Shown here: one piece after another, positions 29,110 through 62,509 of the stretch
Position numbering within the stretch: position 1 is the first letter of the stretch
How the letters are laid out: each line of letters starts with the position of its first letter
From: Xiphias gladius
Taxonomy: Eukaryota; Chordata; Actinopteri; Istiophoriformes; Xiphiidae
Assembly: GCF_016859285.1 (NCBI RefSeq)
Contig: NC_053401.1
Span: forward strand, 2,704,969-2,768,968
Reading direction: 5' to 3'
DNA length: 64,000 nt
Program-made: the position numbers and the translations under genes
The notes under the pieces: generated by a model
Database searches by the model: none
Told to the model about the DNA's origin: nothing
The model's input: the letters and a program-made list of their open reading frames with translations, nothing else

Positions 29110-30440
29110 GGGCGCAGGGGGAGCAGAGATCGTCTGGTACTTCACGGTTGTGACTTAGTTAACATTTAATCTGTATGTTTATTAACTTTAAATATTCTCG
29201 TAAAAAAAAACAACAAATTTAACACCAATCAAACATAAGGCAATAAAGGACAAAGCACTATTTGTAGTAAAGATGCAGACGCAATGTTTATTATAAATCA
29301 CTATTTCTCTGTCAGTCAAAGCTAACGCTGATTAGGGCTGCAGCAAAACAATTATCTTCATTGTTAATAAACCTACTGATTAAATTGAAAGACACCCAAT
29401 ACTGGCTCCTAAATGCTCCCGAGATCAAACCCTCAAATGTTTTGTTTTGTCCAGGTCAACAGTCCAAAAACCCCCCAAAAATTCATTTTACCATCATCGC
29501 AGACAGAGAAAATTCAGACAGCATTCCCACTGGAGAAACCGTTTTTGCTTAAGAAGGCCCTCGGCCATTGATCGACTAGCCTAATTGTTGCTGATTATTT
29601 TTGATCGGTTAATCAAATCAGAAATCAAGAGACTGGCTGCAGAACAGGCAAAGATGCTGTGGGGGTAACGCTCTGGGGCCGTATAAAAGCCCATCTCAGC
29701 TTTACTGGTAGAGGTGGAAGAAACGCCGCAGGGAAATGGGTTCATTCAGTTGAGGGGTCATCAAGGGGAACATCCAGGAAAAGCAGTGCTTGAAAATGTA
29801 TGGGAGCGGGGAGGAGTCGAAAGGAAGAAAGGGTGCTTTATTTTCAAGATGAATGAATGAATTGAGAAGCTGCAACAGGGAGAAGTTCCAGCTTCCCCAC
29901 CGGGATGACGTCTTTAATGTACTGGTCAAGTGTGCCACCATGGACCTTACCCACGCTGGAAGTAGATTTCAGTATTTTACGACTAAAATAAGACGTAAAA
30001 CAACTAAAAAGAGACGTTAGGTGACTAAAAAGAGGTGTCAAATGATTAAAGAGAGACCTATACTGAGTAAAAAGCACTAGAAAGAGACATTAAATTATTA
30101 AGAAGAGACGTAAATGACTAAAAGAAGATGTAAAACGACTGAATGGTGTCATAAAACAACTAGAAAGAGTGGGGAAACCACTACAAGTAGACATTGAATG
30201 AATAAAAAGACACGTTAAGTGACAAAAAGATGTATAAAGAACTAAAAAGGGACATCAAATGACTAAAAGAGATGTAGAACGGTTAAAAGGAGACACGAAA
30301 TGACCACAAAGAGACACAAAAGGACTACAAACAATGTGGCAATGTCTTTTATGGTCCTGTAGCTTCAAATAGCAGCTATTTGTTGACATTATTTACAGTT
30401 TATTATTGCCCAAAACCAGCGCTTAACAGTTGAGTTTTAA
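29110..30440. other. Intergenic DNA between SLC35E3 and NUP107
   Basis: No gene is seen. It holds a GATTAATCG-type repeat (about 29335-29625) and a degenerate tandem array (29965-30335, listed separately). Confidence 0.6.
29965..30335. repeat. Degenerate minisatellite, unit about 20-22 bp
   Basis: About 17 imperfect copies of a unit like GACTAAAAAGAGACGTAAAAT follow one another, drifting in sequence and length. There is no coding sense; it ends about 300 bp upstream of the NUP107 start. Confidence 0.8.
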
Positions 30441-30635
30441 TAGGTTTTTAGCCATTTCACAAATGGAAGAGCCTTCCCATAATGGTACAATTGACGAACC
30501 GTGGGGGGGCAGCGATGTGCCGCCGGGCATCCTGTTTGCCGGAAATTCAAAAGAAGAAGAAGAGTGGCAAGTCACAAGAAGAAGAAGAGGACCCCCTGTT
30601 AAACCTCGTGAAGCGGGAATTGACAGCTCACTACC
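30440..30635 (+). promoter_or_regulatory. nup107: NUP107 5' region with overlapping upstream ATG frame
   Basis: Sequence immediately before the NUP107 ATG. An upstream ATG at 30463 opens a frame different from the main one that runs past the main start and through the first donor. If transcription starts upstream of 30463, this overlapping frame would reduce NUP107 translation. The stretch includes two AAGAAGAAGAAGA-like purine runs. The transcription start site is unknown. Confidence 0.4.
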
Positions 30636-46444
<15,809 letters not shown>

Positions 46445-46515
46445 ACTCATATACGCGCGCAGTTTGAAGTTTGAATCGCCATTGTCTTTCGGAATTGTGT
46501 TAATGTTTTTTGCTA

Positions 46516-46521
46516 AATAAA
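46516..46521 (+). terminator. nup107: NUP107 polyadenylation signal
   Basis: AATAAA 72 bases past the stop codon, a typical short 3' UTR. Confidence 0.75.
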
Positions 46522-46539
46522 AGCCTGTGTTTCCTGTAG

Positions 46540-47940
46540 TGGTTTAGTGTAAACTGTATTTGGAGCAAGCTCTAATAATACCGGTACTGTAGAGGTGTCG
46601 ATGCTGCCAGTCACCTGCATGGTCAGATTTGGGGTTTCACTGTTTTAAAATGATAACAAACGGCAGCCAGCAGATAAATCTTGAAAGCGTGTGATAGCTT
46701 CCATCTAATTGAATTGTAAAGACGATACAATTGAGTTTTCATGGCTTAAGTTATTAATATTTTTAAAAAAAACAATGTTTTTAAGAAAAAAACTTGTGAT
46801 TATTCAAGAAAAAAGTCATAGTTAATATTGAAAGAAAATTAATAATTTTTTTGGAGAAAAAAAGCCCGTTCAAATGCCCCCACCCATTTATATATACATA
46901 TATTAAGTAGCTTACTATTATGACTTCTTGTATAAAAATAAAAACTAATATTGACACTCAGACAGCACTTCATGAGTAAAGTGTTGTTTAATGACATTTA
47001 CTTTAAACCCATTTCTGATAAACCAACTTCCACCACGTGTTCAACCTTTGGAGAAATACAGAACTAAATGGGCTCAAGAGATCAGGGTGTTAAAAACATT
47101 TCACATTAACAATTTATTGGAGCTCACACTTATTTAACTCTAGCACGCTTTTTTTTTTCCAAAATGTCCTTTCTCCAACATCTGTTTTTGTTTCGCAATG
47201 CGCCTTCTATTACAAAGTCTTTCTGTACCAATCAAACCAAACGGCACAGACAGTAATGGTAAAAACAATTATACAACACTTCAACTGCTGTATTGTAGTT
47301 TGGTTGGAAAAACCTGCTAATTAAAATTAAAAAAAAAAAAATTAAAAATTAACTCTTAAAAGGAAGAATGGACATTTGTGACAATTTGGTGCTATTTCAT
47401 TATTATTATTAATATGATTCATTTAATTTAAAAACAAGAATTGTGAAGGTGTCACGATGGATATCTGACAGCATTTTTTTCCCTGAAGTTTCATAAACTG
47501 ATCAGTCTGTTAAGAAAATAATGAGCAGATTAATTCATGATGAAAAAAAATAAGTTGCAGCCTCGTATGAGAGTAAAAAAAAAAAAAAAAGGTCCACCTT
47601 AACCCACAACAGAAGTAAAATATAATATATGGTGAAATAGTCACAGGGGCTGTTTCTCTCCATTGAGTACTTTTATTTTTGAGAATTTAAGAACAGTTAC
47701 CTGATTATACTTGCATAGTTTTACTCAGGTAATATTTTCACTGCAGGGCTTTTACTTGTAATTATAATCAATTACTCATTAAATTTTTTTAAGCCAAAGT
47801 CTATAGATGTTTTTACGCTTGTAGTTATTAAAGCAGCAGGAAAAACGAAACTCGTCGTTATGTTGACGCTATGATGAGGTTGGATGCAGTGTCGGTTTTC
47901 GTCCGGCAGGAGCGCTGCACAAACAAGACCAAACAACGTA
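46540..47940. other. Intergenic DNA between NUP107 and MDM2
   Basis: AT-rich with poly(A) runs at 47328-47345 and 47576-47591, a fragment of a GATTAAT-type repeat (about 47500-47560) and a hAT-like MITE fragment (about 47640-47790). No coding sequence recognised. Confidence 0.6.
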
Positions 47941-47949
47941 ACCGTCAAC

Positions 47950-48047
47950 AGACCGACTAGTAGCAGCATGGTTACTAGTTCAACGGCCCGATAAACCGGT
48001 GGATAACGCCGCTGTGGGACATTATTTCATCAAGAGTAACTGAAAAG
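47950..48047 (+). promoter_or_regulatory. mdm2: Probable MDM2 P1 first exon
   Basis: A donor (TGAAAAG then GTGCGTAAAG) ends an exon at 48047, at the start of a CpG-richer stretch (about 47900-49050). This fits the constitutive P1 promoter and non-coding exon 1 of vertebrate MDM2. The 5' limit is approximate. Confidence 0.5.
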
Positions 48048-48822
48048 GTGCGTAAAGAATGGCTAAAAGTTAACTACGCTAGGGTTTAGTGCAGTGACCT
48101 CAGCGGGAGCGCAAGTTGGCAGGCGGTTAGCAGCGTGCTAGCAGGCCACGGAGCCTCGGGGTTTCCTGGCCGAGCAGACCCGGACCGAGAAGCAGCGACG
48201 TGGCCGCCATTTGCCTGGCTAGTCTGTCCGCCAGATTCCTGTAGAACAAAATGGTCGAACACATGTAATTAATGCTTGAAAAACTCGAATTCGCCGCTGT
48301 TACAGGCTTTAACCACGGCTCAATTTATGATGTTGGTATAGAGTTTTATTTTCTTTTAATATTAAATAGTAAAACGTTGGGTTCTTCCCAACTTTGAAGT
48401 TTTTGTAAGCAAACCAGCGGCTAGATTTAACTGTTGTAAAACGGCTGCTTTTGCATTTAATTTGGGGTGATCGTGTCATGAATGCTGCGATTATCTAACG
48501 CTAAATTAGAAGTGAGCACTGTGTTTTTGTTTAGTAGATATTTTGGGTTTGCTCGTTGACAGCGATTCGTACTTTTGCGTGCAAACTCGCGGCTGCCGTG
48601 TCGTCGCTGTAACTTTTAATTTGATTGAATAAAACGAGAAAACGTAGCTTCCACGTCTATTCCGCGGACTTGTGCGACGGACAGAGCAGACTCTCCGGCG
48701 TGCAAACGGAATGTTTAACCCCTGTGGTTTAAGTTTAGCGGGTTTTTTTTTTTAGTTCCGTCGGTCTGTCAGCTGTGCGAACAGTGACAATGCAAACTAC
48801 ACGTGAGACGGGAAGGAGAGCG

Positions 48823-48842
48823 GGACAAGTCCGGGCATATTT
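48823..48842 (+). promoter_or_regulatory. mdm2: Distal p53 response-element candidate, MDM2 intron 1
   Basis: Two adjoining decamers with no spacer: GGACAAGTCC (10 of 10 to RRRCWWGYYY) and GGGCATATTT (9 of 10). It lies about 1.1 kb upstream of the P2 TATA box. Confidence 0.55.
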
Positions 48843-48970
48843 TCACCGCCTGTGTCGTAATGGTAACCGTGCAACAGCTGACTCATGCGGTGTGTCAGCT
48901 GTTGGAAAAAACTCACGGTTTCTCTGGAGTTGTACGAGCCGCTGCCCAGACACGTTCACACTGGAGTGCC

Positions 48971-49009
48971 AAAGCGGGGCCAAAAGCGGGGCCAAACGGG
49001 GCCAACCGG
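48971..49009 (+). repeat. GC-box-like short tandem repeat
   Basis: Three to four imperfect copies of AAAGCGGGGCC, with units of 10-12 bp. It is GC-rich and could bind Sp1-like factors. It lies in the CpG-rich part of MDM2 intron 1. Confidence 0.6.
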
Positions 49010-49786
49010 CATGGGCTAAGCCCGGGCAGGTTGTGTGCAGATCCTTAAAAACAAGTATTTTCACATTCGTTGATCAGGTTCATGTCTTTGGCTGCGAGTT
49101 TCACAGTAGATTATTCTGCCAGTCACTTTGTCGATTAACCGACTAATCATTTCTATCTGAAAATTGTTATAAATGGCCGTCGCAGTTTCCTGGGTCCCGG
49201 GGAGAAGTCATGGAATTTCTTGTTTGGCTCGACCAGCAGTCATTGATCTGTTATCAGAATTGGTGCTGATTTAATTTTCTGTCAGTTGAATAGTTGAGAT
49301 TCAACAGGCTAAATGAGGAGAAGACGTGGGCACGCTGTGTATCTGTGTTTGATTTGGATTACAAAACAAAATATTTCCTTTCCCCCTTATTTCTGAATAT
49401 CTCTAAAAAATTTCCCCATATTAGAATGAAATGCTCTCTGATATTATACATTGAAAAGCAATTTTTACAGTGTTTTTGATTGAACGTGAATCAACGTCTC
49501 TTACAGTTTAAATCCATTTGAATTGAAAACGTATTAAAAATGTGTTTGGGTGGAAGTAAATTGAGTTTGGATGCCTAAATAAATTACATGGGAAAACTCT
49601 GCCAGACTGAATTTTCATCCATTCCCACATTCCCCTTAAAGCCCGAAGACAGGCCTGCTGTGGAAACATGGTAAGGTCAGGCCAGTGTCATATTGGTTAC
49701 TTAGCCATGTTCGGCCCTGGTTGTCACTGGTTAGTGTGATGATTGTTAGCCTGGGTAGTGTGGTAATCTAAGGGTTGAGTCATCCT

Positions 49787-49806
49787 GGACTAGTCCCGGC
49801 ATGTCT
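49787..49806 (+). promoter_or_regulatory. mdm2: p53 response-element candidate 1 of P2
   Basis: GGACTAGTCC (10 of 10 to the half-site consensus) directly followed by CGGCATGTCT (9 of 10), no spacer, 19 of 20 overall. It lies 168 bp before the TATA box. Confidence 0.7.
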
Positions 49807-49920
49807 ACATGGAGCTCTGTCATTAAATCAGCTGGTACTGTCAGTTTAAACATGAACGTACAACACAGTGCGTCTGACTCAGCACTGACTGGCCCTGTAA
49901 GGCCCTGATAGGCCCCAGTT

Positions 49921-49940
49921 AGGCTAGTCCAGGACATTTA
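49921..49940 (+). promoter_or_regulatory. mdm2: p53 response-element candidate 2 of P2 (one strong half)
   Basis: AGGCTAGTCC is a perfect half-site. The adjoining AGGACATTTA is weak. It may act as a half-site next to the element at 49945. Confidence 0.45.
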
Positions 49941-49944
49941 GGCA

Positions 49945-49964
49945 GGTCTAGTCCTGACATGTCT
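49945..49964 (+). promoter_or_regulatory. mdm2: p53 response-element candidate 3 of P2
   Basis: GGTCTAGTCC (9 of 10) and TGACATGTCT (9 of 10) without spacer, ending 9 bp before the TATA box. As I remember the human P2 promoter, it has AGTCCTGAC..TGTCT, then AGCTGG, then a TATA element in the same order and nearly the same spacing. Confidence 0.75.
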
Positions 49965-49973
49965 GAGCTGGTC

Positions 49974-49979
49974 TATAAG
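49974..49979 (+). promoter_or_regulatory. mdm2: TATA box of the MDM2 P2 promoter
   Basis: TATAAG, about 100 bp before a non-coding exon that ends in a consensus donor at 50076. Transcription would start near 50003. Confidence 0.7.
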
Positions 49980-50002
49980 AGGCTGCTGCTCTGGTCTGCT
50001 CC

Positions 50003-50076
50003 ACTCTGACTGCACTTTATCTAATGTCACTTGCACAGGATGAACTGCTGCTGATAGTTTCACTCTGAATATACTG
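50003..50076 (+). other. mdm2: MDM2 non-coding exon 2 (P2 first exon)
   Basis: Ends ATACTG followed by GTAAGA, a strong donor, about 100 bp downstream of the TATA box. It would join to the acceptor at 51500 (exon 51501-51568). The start is estimated from TATA spacing. Confidence 0.65.
50024..50068 (+). other. Upstream ORFs in MDM2 exon 2
   Basis: ATG at 50024 opens a 14-codon frame (MSLAQDELLLIVSL) with its stop at 50066-50068. A second ATG at 50040 opens a 4-codon frame (MNCC). Both close before the main start. Human MDM2 leader sequences are also known to carry upstream ORFs, in the P1 form. Confidence 0.5.
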
Positions 50077-51517
50077 GTAAGACTTTCGTTTCTAATTAAT
50101 AACTGAATATACTGTTTACATTATAAATGACTATATACTTGTAAGATCGATTCACAACTGATAAATAACCATTTATTTGAGAACGACTCATGTGTTAAGA
50201 CTTAGTAAGGACTGGGTGATGATTAAATGTTTCTGTCTAACAAAGTTAGTACTGCCTGCAACTAACAATTATTTTCATTATCAGTTAATCTGATTTTTAT
50301 TTACTCGATTAGTCGATTTATAATTTTGTCATTAAAATGTCAAAAAGTTGTGAAAAATGCCTGTTAGAATTTCCCAAAAATATTCAGTTTGCTCACAAAG
50401 AAAAAGCCTCAAATCCTCACATTTGACAAGCTGGAACGAACAAATGTTGGCATTTATGCTTAAAAAATAGAAGAAAAAAAAGGTTATTCAATTATCAAAT
50501 AAGTTGCAGATGAATTTTCTGTCGATCGACCATTTGTTGCATTTGTAATCAAAGTCTAATGTAAGTGTAATTGTATCTTGACAACATTATCATGTTGTGG
50601 TTTTACAAAATTCTGTTGTTTAAATGAATGATTCCAGGAAAATGTCTAGGAAAAAACTAATGTAATTTGTAAAAGACACAGATTATTAACTGAGTACACA
50701 TCTAAATACTAAGTACTGATGCTGTTCTGATTGTTTATCAATTATTGTATGTAATCAACAGGTAGTATATCAGCTGTACAGTGTGCTGTCAGTGGAAAAT
50801 GCTTTACCACATGTAGCGTTAAAGTTAGAGGTACAAGAGAATAAGCTGACAGGTGATGTTCAGGTGTAGAAGTTTGTGCTGTTCTTGTGCTTGGTTCAAA
50901 AACACATACTGCTGATCTTACCATACATTCAGAATCCCCAAGACTCTTCTAAACATCTACATTTTTAACCACTTTCCCAAGTTGTGACCTATCCAGGTAG
51001 CCGACATGCAGCCATTTTTGTTTTGATTTGGTAACAGGGGCAGAGTATTTTCAGTTTATGAGTCAACTGTTAGTTCAGTGTGTCACAACAATTGATATCT
51101 ATCAATCTATTTAGTATCTTCTGCTGCTCAGCTCATTTTCAGGTTGGAGCTACAGGTTGTGAAAACGAATTAGGCTAGTTTAATTACTCTTGATGTTAGT
51201 TTATGTACTTGCTACCACTAAAAACAGTAGTATTGTGGTTTCTGATCAGCTGTTCACAGATCAGAAGTGAATCTTTGACTTGTAGCAATTTATAACTTTA
51301 TTTACTTGGAAATGACAAAAGCTAAACTCGGTGAAATCCGATAAGGGATTTGATACTGGATTTGGATTTGATAAAATGCCATCGGACCCCAGCCCTACTG
51401 TTATGTGTTATGATGTTATGTAGTGATTTCCGTCCTGTACCGACCTTTTCCAATAATCCATATAATCTTTAATGAGACTTGTCTCTGTATTTGTGTGCAG
51501 GATCAATCATCTTCACT

Positions 51518-57427
<5,910 letters not shown>

Positions 57428-59384
57428 CCACTGTCTTCACATTTAGGTGTTTTCCACTACAGGAACTTAATGACACATAAGTTAGGGTGTGGCCATTGTC
57501 ACAGGTTCTGTTTTTGGGGGTGGGTTAGGTATTTTCAGAATCTTGTAATGTGCCCAGAAGTGAGCTGTTCTTTCCATTAAGTAGCGATTAATTGTGGAGC
57601 TGCAACGATGAGTCGTTTTAGTCGTTCTCCGGTTCCAGGTTCTCAAATTTCAATGGACTATAATAAAACAAGTCATCTGACTACATTTCCTGACATTTTA
57701 CAGACAAAGCAATTAATCCCGACAATAACTAGTAGATTCATGAGTAATGAAAATAAGGGTTAGTTGCAGCTCTTGTTCAGTGTGAGCAAACACTGCAAAA
57801 GTTAGTGCCACCTTTTCATTCGCTGTCTGCCACGCAGCACGTAAAAATGCCACTCTGATTTCTAAAACGCAGAGGGAAATAAGGCAGAACCTAGAAACTA
57901 GACTTTACGGGTTCTTAGGAGTTCAGTTCCTGTAGTGGAAACGAGCTACTTGATACATACAATGAGGGTCTGCTAAACGTGTTCATCCCGTGTAGGCCCT
58001 ATTCATAAGAGATGTCTGTCGCAGACTAATCTCTGGCGAGACTCTAGTTGAGGTCCATACATATCACAATAATTAGGAAATGAAAGTTCAGTTTCACTTC
58101 TCTGCTTAGGCACATGTCCGCACTTTCTATTGCTCTTCATCTCTGTCTCGTTTCAGGAAGCTGTTTAAAGGACAAGTTTGGTGGTGTTCCGTATTTTCCT
58201 TAATGTCAACAAAACCATAAAAAGACCAAAACCAACCACATGTTGGTTCCTCTTTCAGTACTTCTGATTTCTCTGTCTGTTGCTCTCAGCCCCAAGCACA
58301 TTGGTTCCTACTGAAGATGTAACAGCTTGGATTTTTAGTTTAGTTTAGTTAGTTACTTTCATTATCACTAAATCTGCCTATTTTCTCAGTTAATTGATTA
58401 ATCCTTTGTTTATTAATGATCAGAAAATTGCCCTTCATAATTTCCCAGTGCCCAAAGTGACGTACTCACGTCTTTTGTCTGAATAACAGTCCAAATCCTA
58501 CACAAATTGGGTTCACAATGATAGAGCAGCAGCGATCAGTCAATTTTTCATAATCGATTGAATTGATGAGGGAATCGTAAGATTCATTTTGTGGTTGCAG
58601 CCTTTCCCAATGTGAGGATTTCATGCTTTTCTTTGTCAAATATAAACTTAAACCGATCTCAGCGTTTTTGACAAAACAAGATTTCGATCACCTTGGGCAA
58701 TTATAACAAGCATTTGTCACATTATTTATCTATATATCTATCTATATATATATATAAAAAGGTTGTTTTTTTTGTTTGTAAAATTGAAAAAATTCTTGAA
58801 ACAATCAACTATCAAACTAGTTGCTGATTAATTTAAAAGGTAACATAACTCAAACAGGAGGAAATCAAGCATTTAGTGGGGACTATGTACAGCTATGGAT
58901 TCATCCACACTTGGTGATCTAGTGAGTATTTCTGGCAGCAGGACGATGTACTTATGATACTAACAATTAGTATGTTAATTGTTGGTTCACAGGATTTGTT
59001 GACTCCAAGAAAAACACAGAATATCATCCAACTCATCTTTGAAACGACGCTTAAAAACATCAATTTGATAAAATGTTTTTCGCTCCGATACAGAGACGAT
59101 CTCTTAGTCTGTCCTCGCCTTCACCTCTGAACCTGTTCACGCTTTAAAGGAACACTCCGAAATGATCCTGTTTTCCATCTTACCCAGCGTCAGGTGAGAC
59201 GATCAGTATCGGCTTCCTCTCTCTGTGTCCGGCACAGAGACATGAAGCAGGGGGAAACTGCTAACCTAGCTCCAATTAACAGGGAGCACCATTTGCAGGT
59301 GGAAAGCCCAATCAGGGCGCCCCAATATGTCAAATTGTTCCTTCAAGTCTTGTCCAAACATCCGGTAACACTGTATTTTGGTAA

Positions 59385-59418
<34 letters not shown>

Positions 59419-59966
59419 GGGTCTGTAATTTCATAGTAATTATAGGAAAGAAAATGTTCATTCAAAAATTATGGACCCATGAAATAAAAGGTAAAGCTTT
59501 ACTTTACGGATCTGTAATTTCCTTATCCTTTCATGGAAAGTTTCCTGGAAAGAAATATGAAATTTGTTTGTAGGAATTTCCCTGAAAGAAACACTTACTT
59601 TAATCCTCACTTACTTTATTATTTGAAACTTAATTTGTCTTAAACTTTACTTGATTTGTATGCTTGCCCTGTCGTGCACTGACTTTTAAACTAGCAATTA
59701 ATTTGAACTGCACCATTTGAACACCCTCTTTATTTTCCATATAATTACTTCTGGTTCTATCCTGGAAACTTCCTACAAAGTTATTAGAGAATCAGTAGGA
59801 AATTACGGCCCCATAAAATAAAGTGTTACACAACATCCTTAATATTTATTTGTTATTTAAGATGCTTAGAAATTTATTTAAGCAAACACTTTTCTATGAG
59901 CTTTTTAAATAATAAGATGAATATAGTAAGATTTATTATGTCTTGTGCAGAGTTTTCTGTGAACTG

Positions 59967-59972
59967 AATAAA
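59967..59972 (+). terminator. mdm2: Candidate MDM2 polyadenylation signal
   Basis: AATAAA in AACTGAATAAAGTTT, followed by a GT-rich stretch (TTAACTTGTCTTATCG), a usual downstream element. Other AATAAA hexamers exist (for example near 59816). Confidence 0.5.
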
Positions 59973-60940
59973 GTTTAACTTGTCTTATCGCTCGTCCTGT
60001 CATTTATTTGAACTCAGCTCGGCATCGCCCCCCGCTGGTCCTGGAATGTAACTAGGTACTGTAGTTTAGTGTAACTCTGGGGGTACTTGTACTTCACCTG
60101 GGCGTGTCATCATCATCAAACAGGTGTTAAATTTCATTCTACGTGGTACTGAAACGGTCTTAAATTTAACCTCGTGAATTCTGCAGAAGCTCTGTTTGTA
60201 AAGTGATTAACTCCACCAGCTCCAACATTAAAATTGATCTTACACAGTTATGCATCAGTAATAAACCACCAATAAAATGTACATAAAAATGTAGCACTGG
60301 GGCCACTCTGTCCCTTAATACTAGTATTCTTCTGATAGTACTTACTTGCTTCTACTCACAGCACTTTTACTTGTGTAGTGCGGTATTGATACTTAAGCCT
60401 GAGTAAAGTATCTGATTACTTCTCCCTCTGCCTTTCGGTTCACCTGGCTTCACTGAGCCCAACATTGGTGATCCTGGATAACTGGTATCTGTTCTACATC
60501 ATTGGATTATTATTACTGAACCCATTCACACGTGAGCAGTATTTTTAATTAATCACATTTTTAATTGAAATTTGACCCATTTTATATAATGTGGGGCGGT
60601 TTAATTTACTGTGCAACGACGCCCTGTGTTATAGGTTTTCAAAATTTCAATCTGCAAAGTAAGTAGTACCTATACGTAGATGTAAATAACCTATTTTAAA
60701 AGTAAAGTGTTGAACGATCACACTACGGTTACAGGTCAGATGTTCAAGGCTACATGACGCCGTGGATTCAGCCGGTTAGCAGTGGGCTCCATTATTTTTT
60801 TTAGCCTGTATTTATTTACATGTTCGCACAGTTGCCACCATTAAAAATGTGCCGAACTAGCTGTTAGCAGCTCTTGTTTGTAATGTCGGCATGGATGTGC
60901 AGACAACTGTCACTACATTACTTCGATTCTGAAGAAAACG

Positions 60941-62504
60941 TCAAAATGCGATGATTGTCAGGCGAAGCCTGGAGTTATACGGAGCCTCAGATTCGACTGG
61001 TTGGTAAACTCTGAGAAGAACCTTAATAACATCCATGGGCTGTGCGTCTGCCGACCGAGTCCCGGTCAGCGCAAGGGCCGAGCACCGGCCTGAACCCGTT
61101 CCGTTCACCTGGGGACGAGAGGCGAATAAAGGGGAGACAGAAGAAGAACAAAACATGAGCCCGTGGAGAATCTGCTGTTGTTCAAAAGTGTAGTTCTCCA
61201 TTAGGAACACAGAGCGGCAGTGTCGTTATGTATTTACATCCACATGCTGTGTTGTTGACTGGTCGATAATCAGAGCAAGAGTGCAGAAACATCAGATTTA
61301 AGACGTGTTGTTGTTGTTGTTGTTGTCAAGATTCACTGGAGCAAAACCTGATGTTGATCTACCAAAATTTAGATTCACAGGCAACTGTAAATATCAGCTG
61401 TTCATGCTGCCGCGCTGCAAACTTAAAGGTGCTATATGTAGGTTTTCTCGCTGGGAGCGGGTGGTGGTGGTGGCGGTGGCGGTTCGCTTAGCCAAGAGCT
61501 TCGGCCATTGTTGCGTCTACAACTCAATACGCCCTCTGAGCAGAGCTGCTCCTTCCGCTAGCGGACCGGGCGCTACGGTGGCTCGCTGTCGGAAAGTGAC
61601 GAGGCCAGCTGGCTAGCCGGGGCTAGCTGCTTAGCATGCTGACTTCAGTAGAAGAAAAGAGTTAGAGTCAGCACTGGCGTTGGTTTCAAGCGCTGGAGGG
61701 AGCTCTTCAAAGAGTAAAGGAACCAAGTTTGATGCCGAACTCTCAACTTTTTTTCTCGACCGACAAGTAAACAGCCGTCGAAGCTAACGTTGGCTATGTA
61801 GCAATAGCGAAATCTTACATATGGCGCCTTTAAAGTAAACGTAGTACAAAATTGAAACAGAAATAAATGTAAAAGTACAAACACTTGGCGAGCTGGACAA
61901 GGAGCCATCGGTGAAAACTTCTTCACGTTTGTCCATGTCAGGTGGAAGCTCTGCAGAAAAAACAAACAGTAAATCAGTGTTGGTGTGTTTCATCAGTTTG
62001 AATAATTCCCGTCAGATTGTACCTGCTGTTCAATGCAGAAAAAACACAGTTCTAGTGAGTTTTTGCTTTTTTTTTTTTAGGACAGATTAACAGAGACAAA
62101 CCTTTTCCTTCCCCAGCAGCTCTAAGTTATGCAAATTCCACGCAATGAAAGGATAATTGTAATTCAGAACAAACCAATATTCATCAATAATATGTTTTCC
62201 TTACGGAGCAACCAGCTACTACCCATGAATTTGAATCTCTGTCCGGAGTTTAACGGGAGCCGTGTGAGCAGATATCCTTGAATGATCAGGTTCTATGAAT
62301 CATAAACAGGAGGCTCCTCTCCAACTACAACTGTGGATACGTCGTGTCCTTGCCTCAGGCTACCTGAAGCGCACCAGTGTGTCTGTCAGTTAAACACAGT
62401 TTTCTGCTGTGAAACATCCAGTCTCGTGATGCGCGAATACGTGAGGTGGATGTCTGATTAATCGGCTGAAGCTCTTTCGTCTCCTCAGTGTCGCCGGGCA
62501 TCAT
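60941..62504 (-). other. Speculative three-exon reading frame, product unknown
   Basis: On the - strand, 62504-62364 (starting MMPGDTEETKE), 61950-61885 and 61108-60941 are open in one frame. They join phase 0 to phase 0 across GT donors (CAG then GTAGCC; CCAA then GTGTTT) and AG acceptors (TTCTGCAG; CGTCCCCAG), giving 124 residues and a stop. I recognise no domain or homologue, codon use is unremarkable, and a MITE (61427-61829) sits in the second intron. It could be chance or a non-coding transcript. Confidence 0.15.
61427..61829. mobile_element. MITE with TTAA flanks
   Basis: Ends are inverted repeats: AGGTGCTATATGTAGG on the left and, read from the right, AGGCGCCATATGTAAG. TTAA lies directly outside both ends (61423-61426 and 61830-61833), the target site of piggyBac-type elements. 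The interior is GC-rich (GGTGGTGGTGGCGG at about 61459) and has no transposase frame. Confidence 0.65.
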
Positions 62505-62509
62505 CGCGG

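Noticed and set aside
49009..49035. GGGCTAAGCC-GGGCAGG as a further p53 site
   Set aside because: Too many mismatches to the decamer consensus and no spacing logic with P2.
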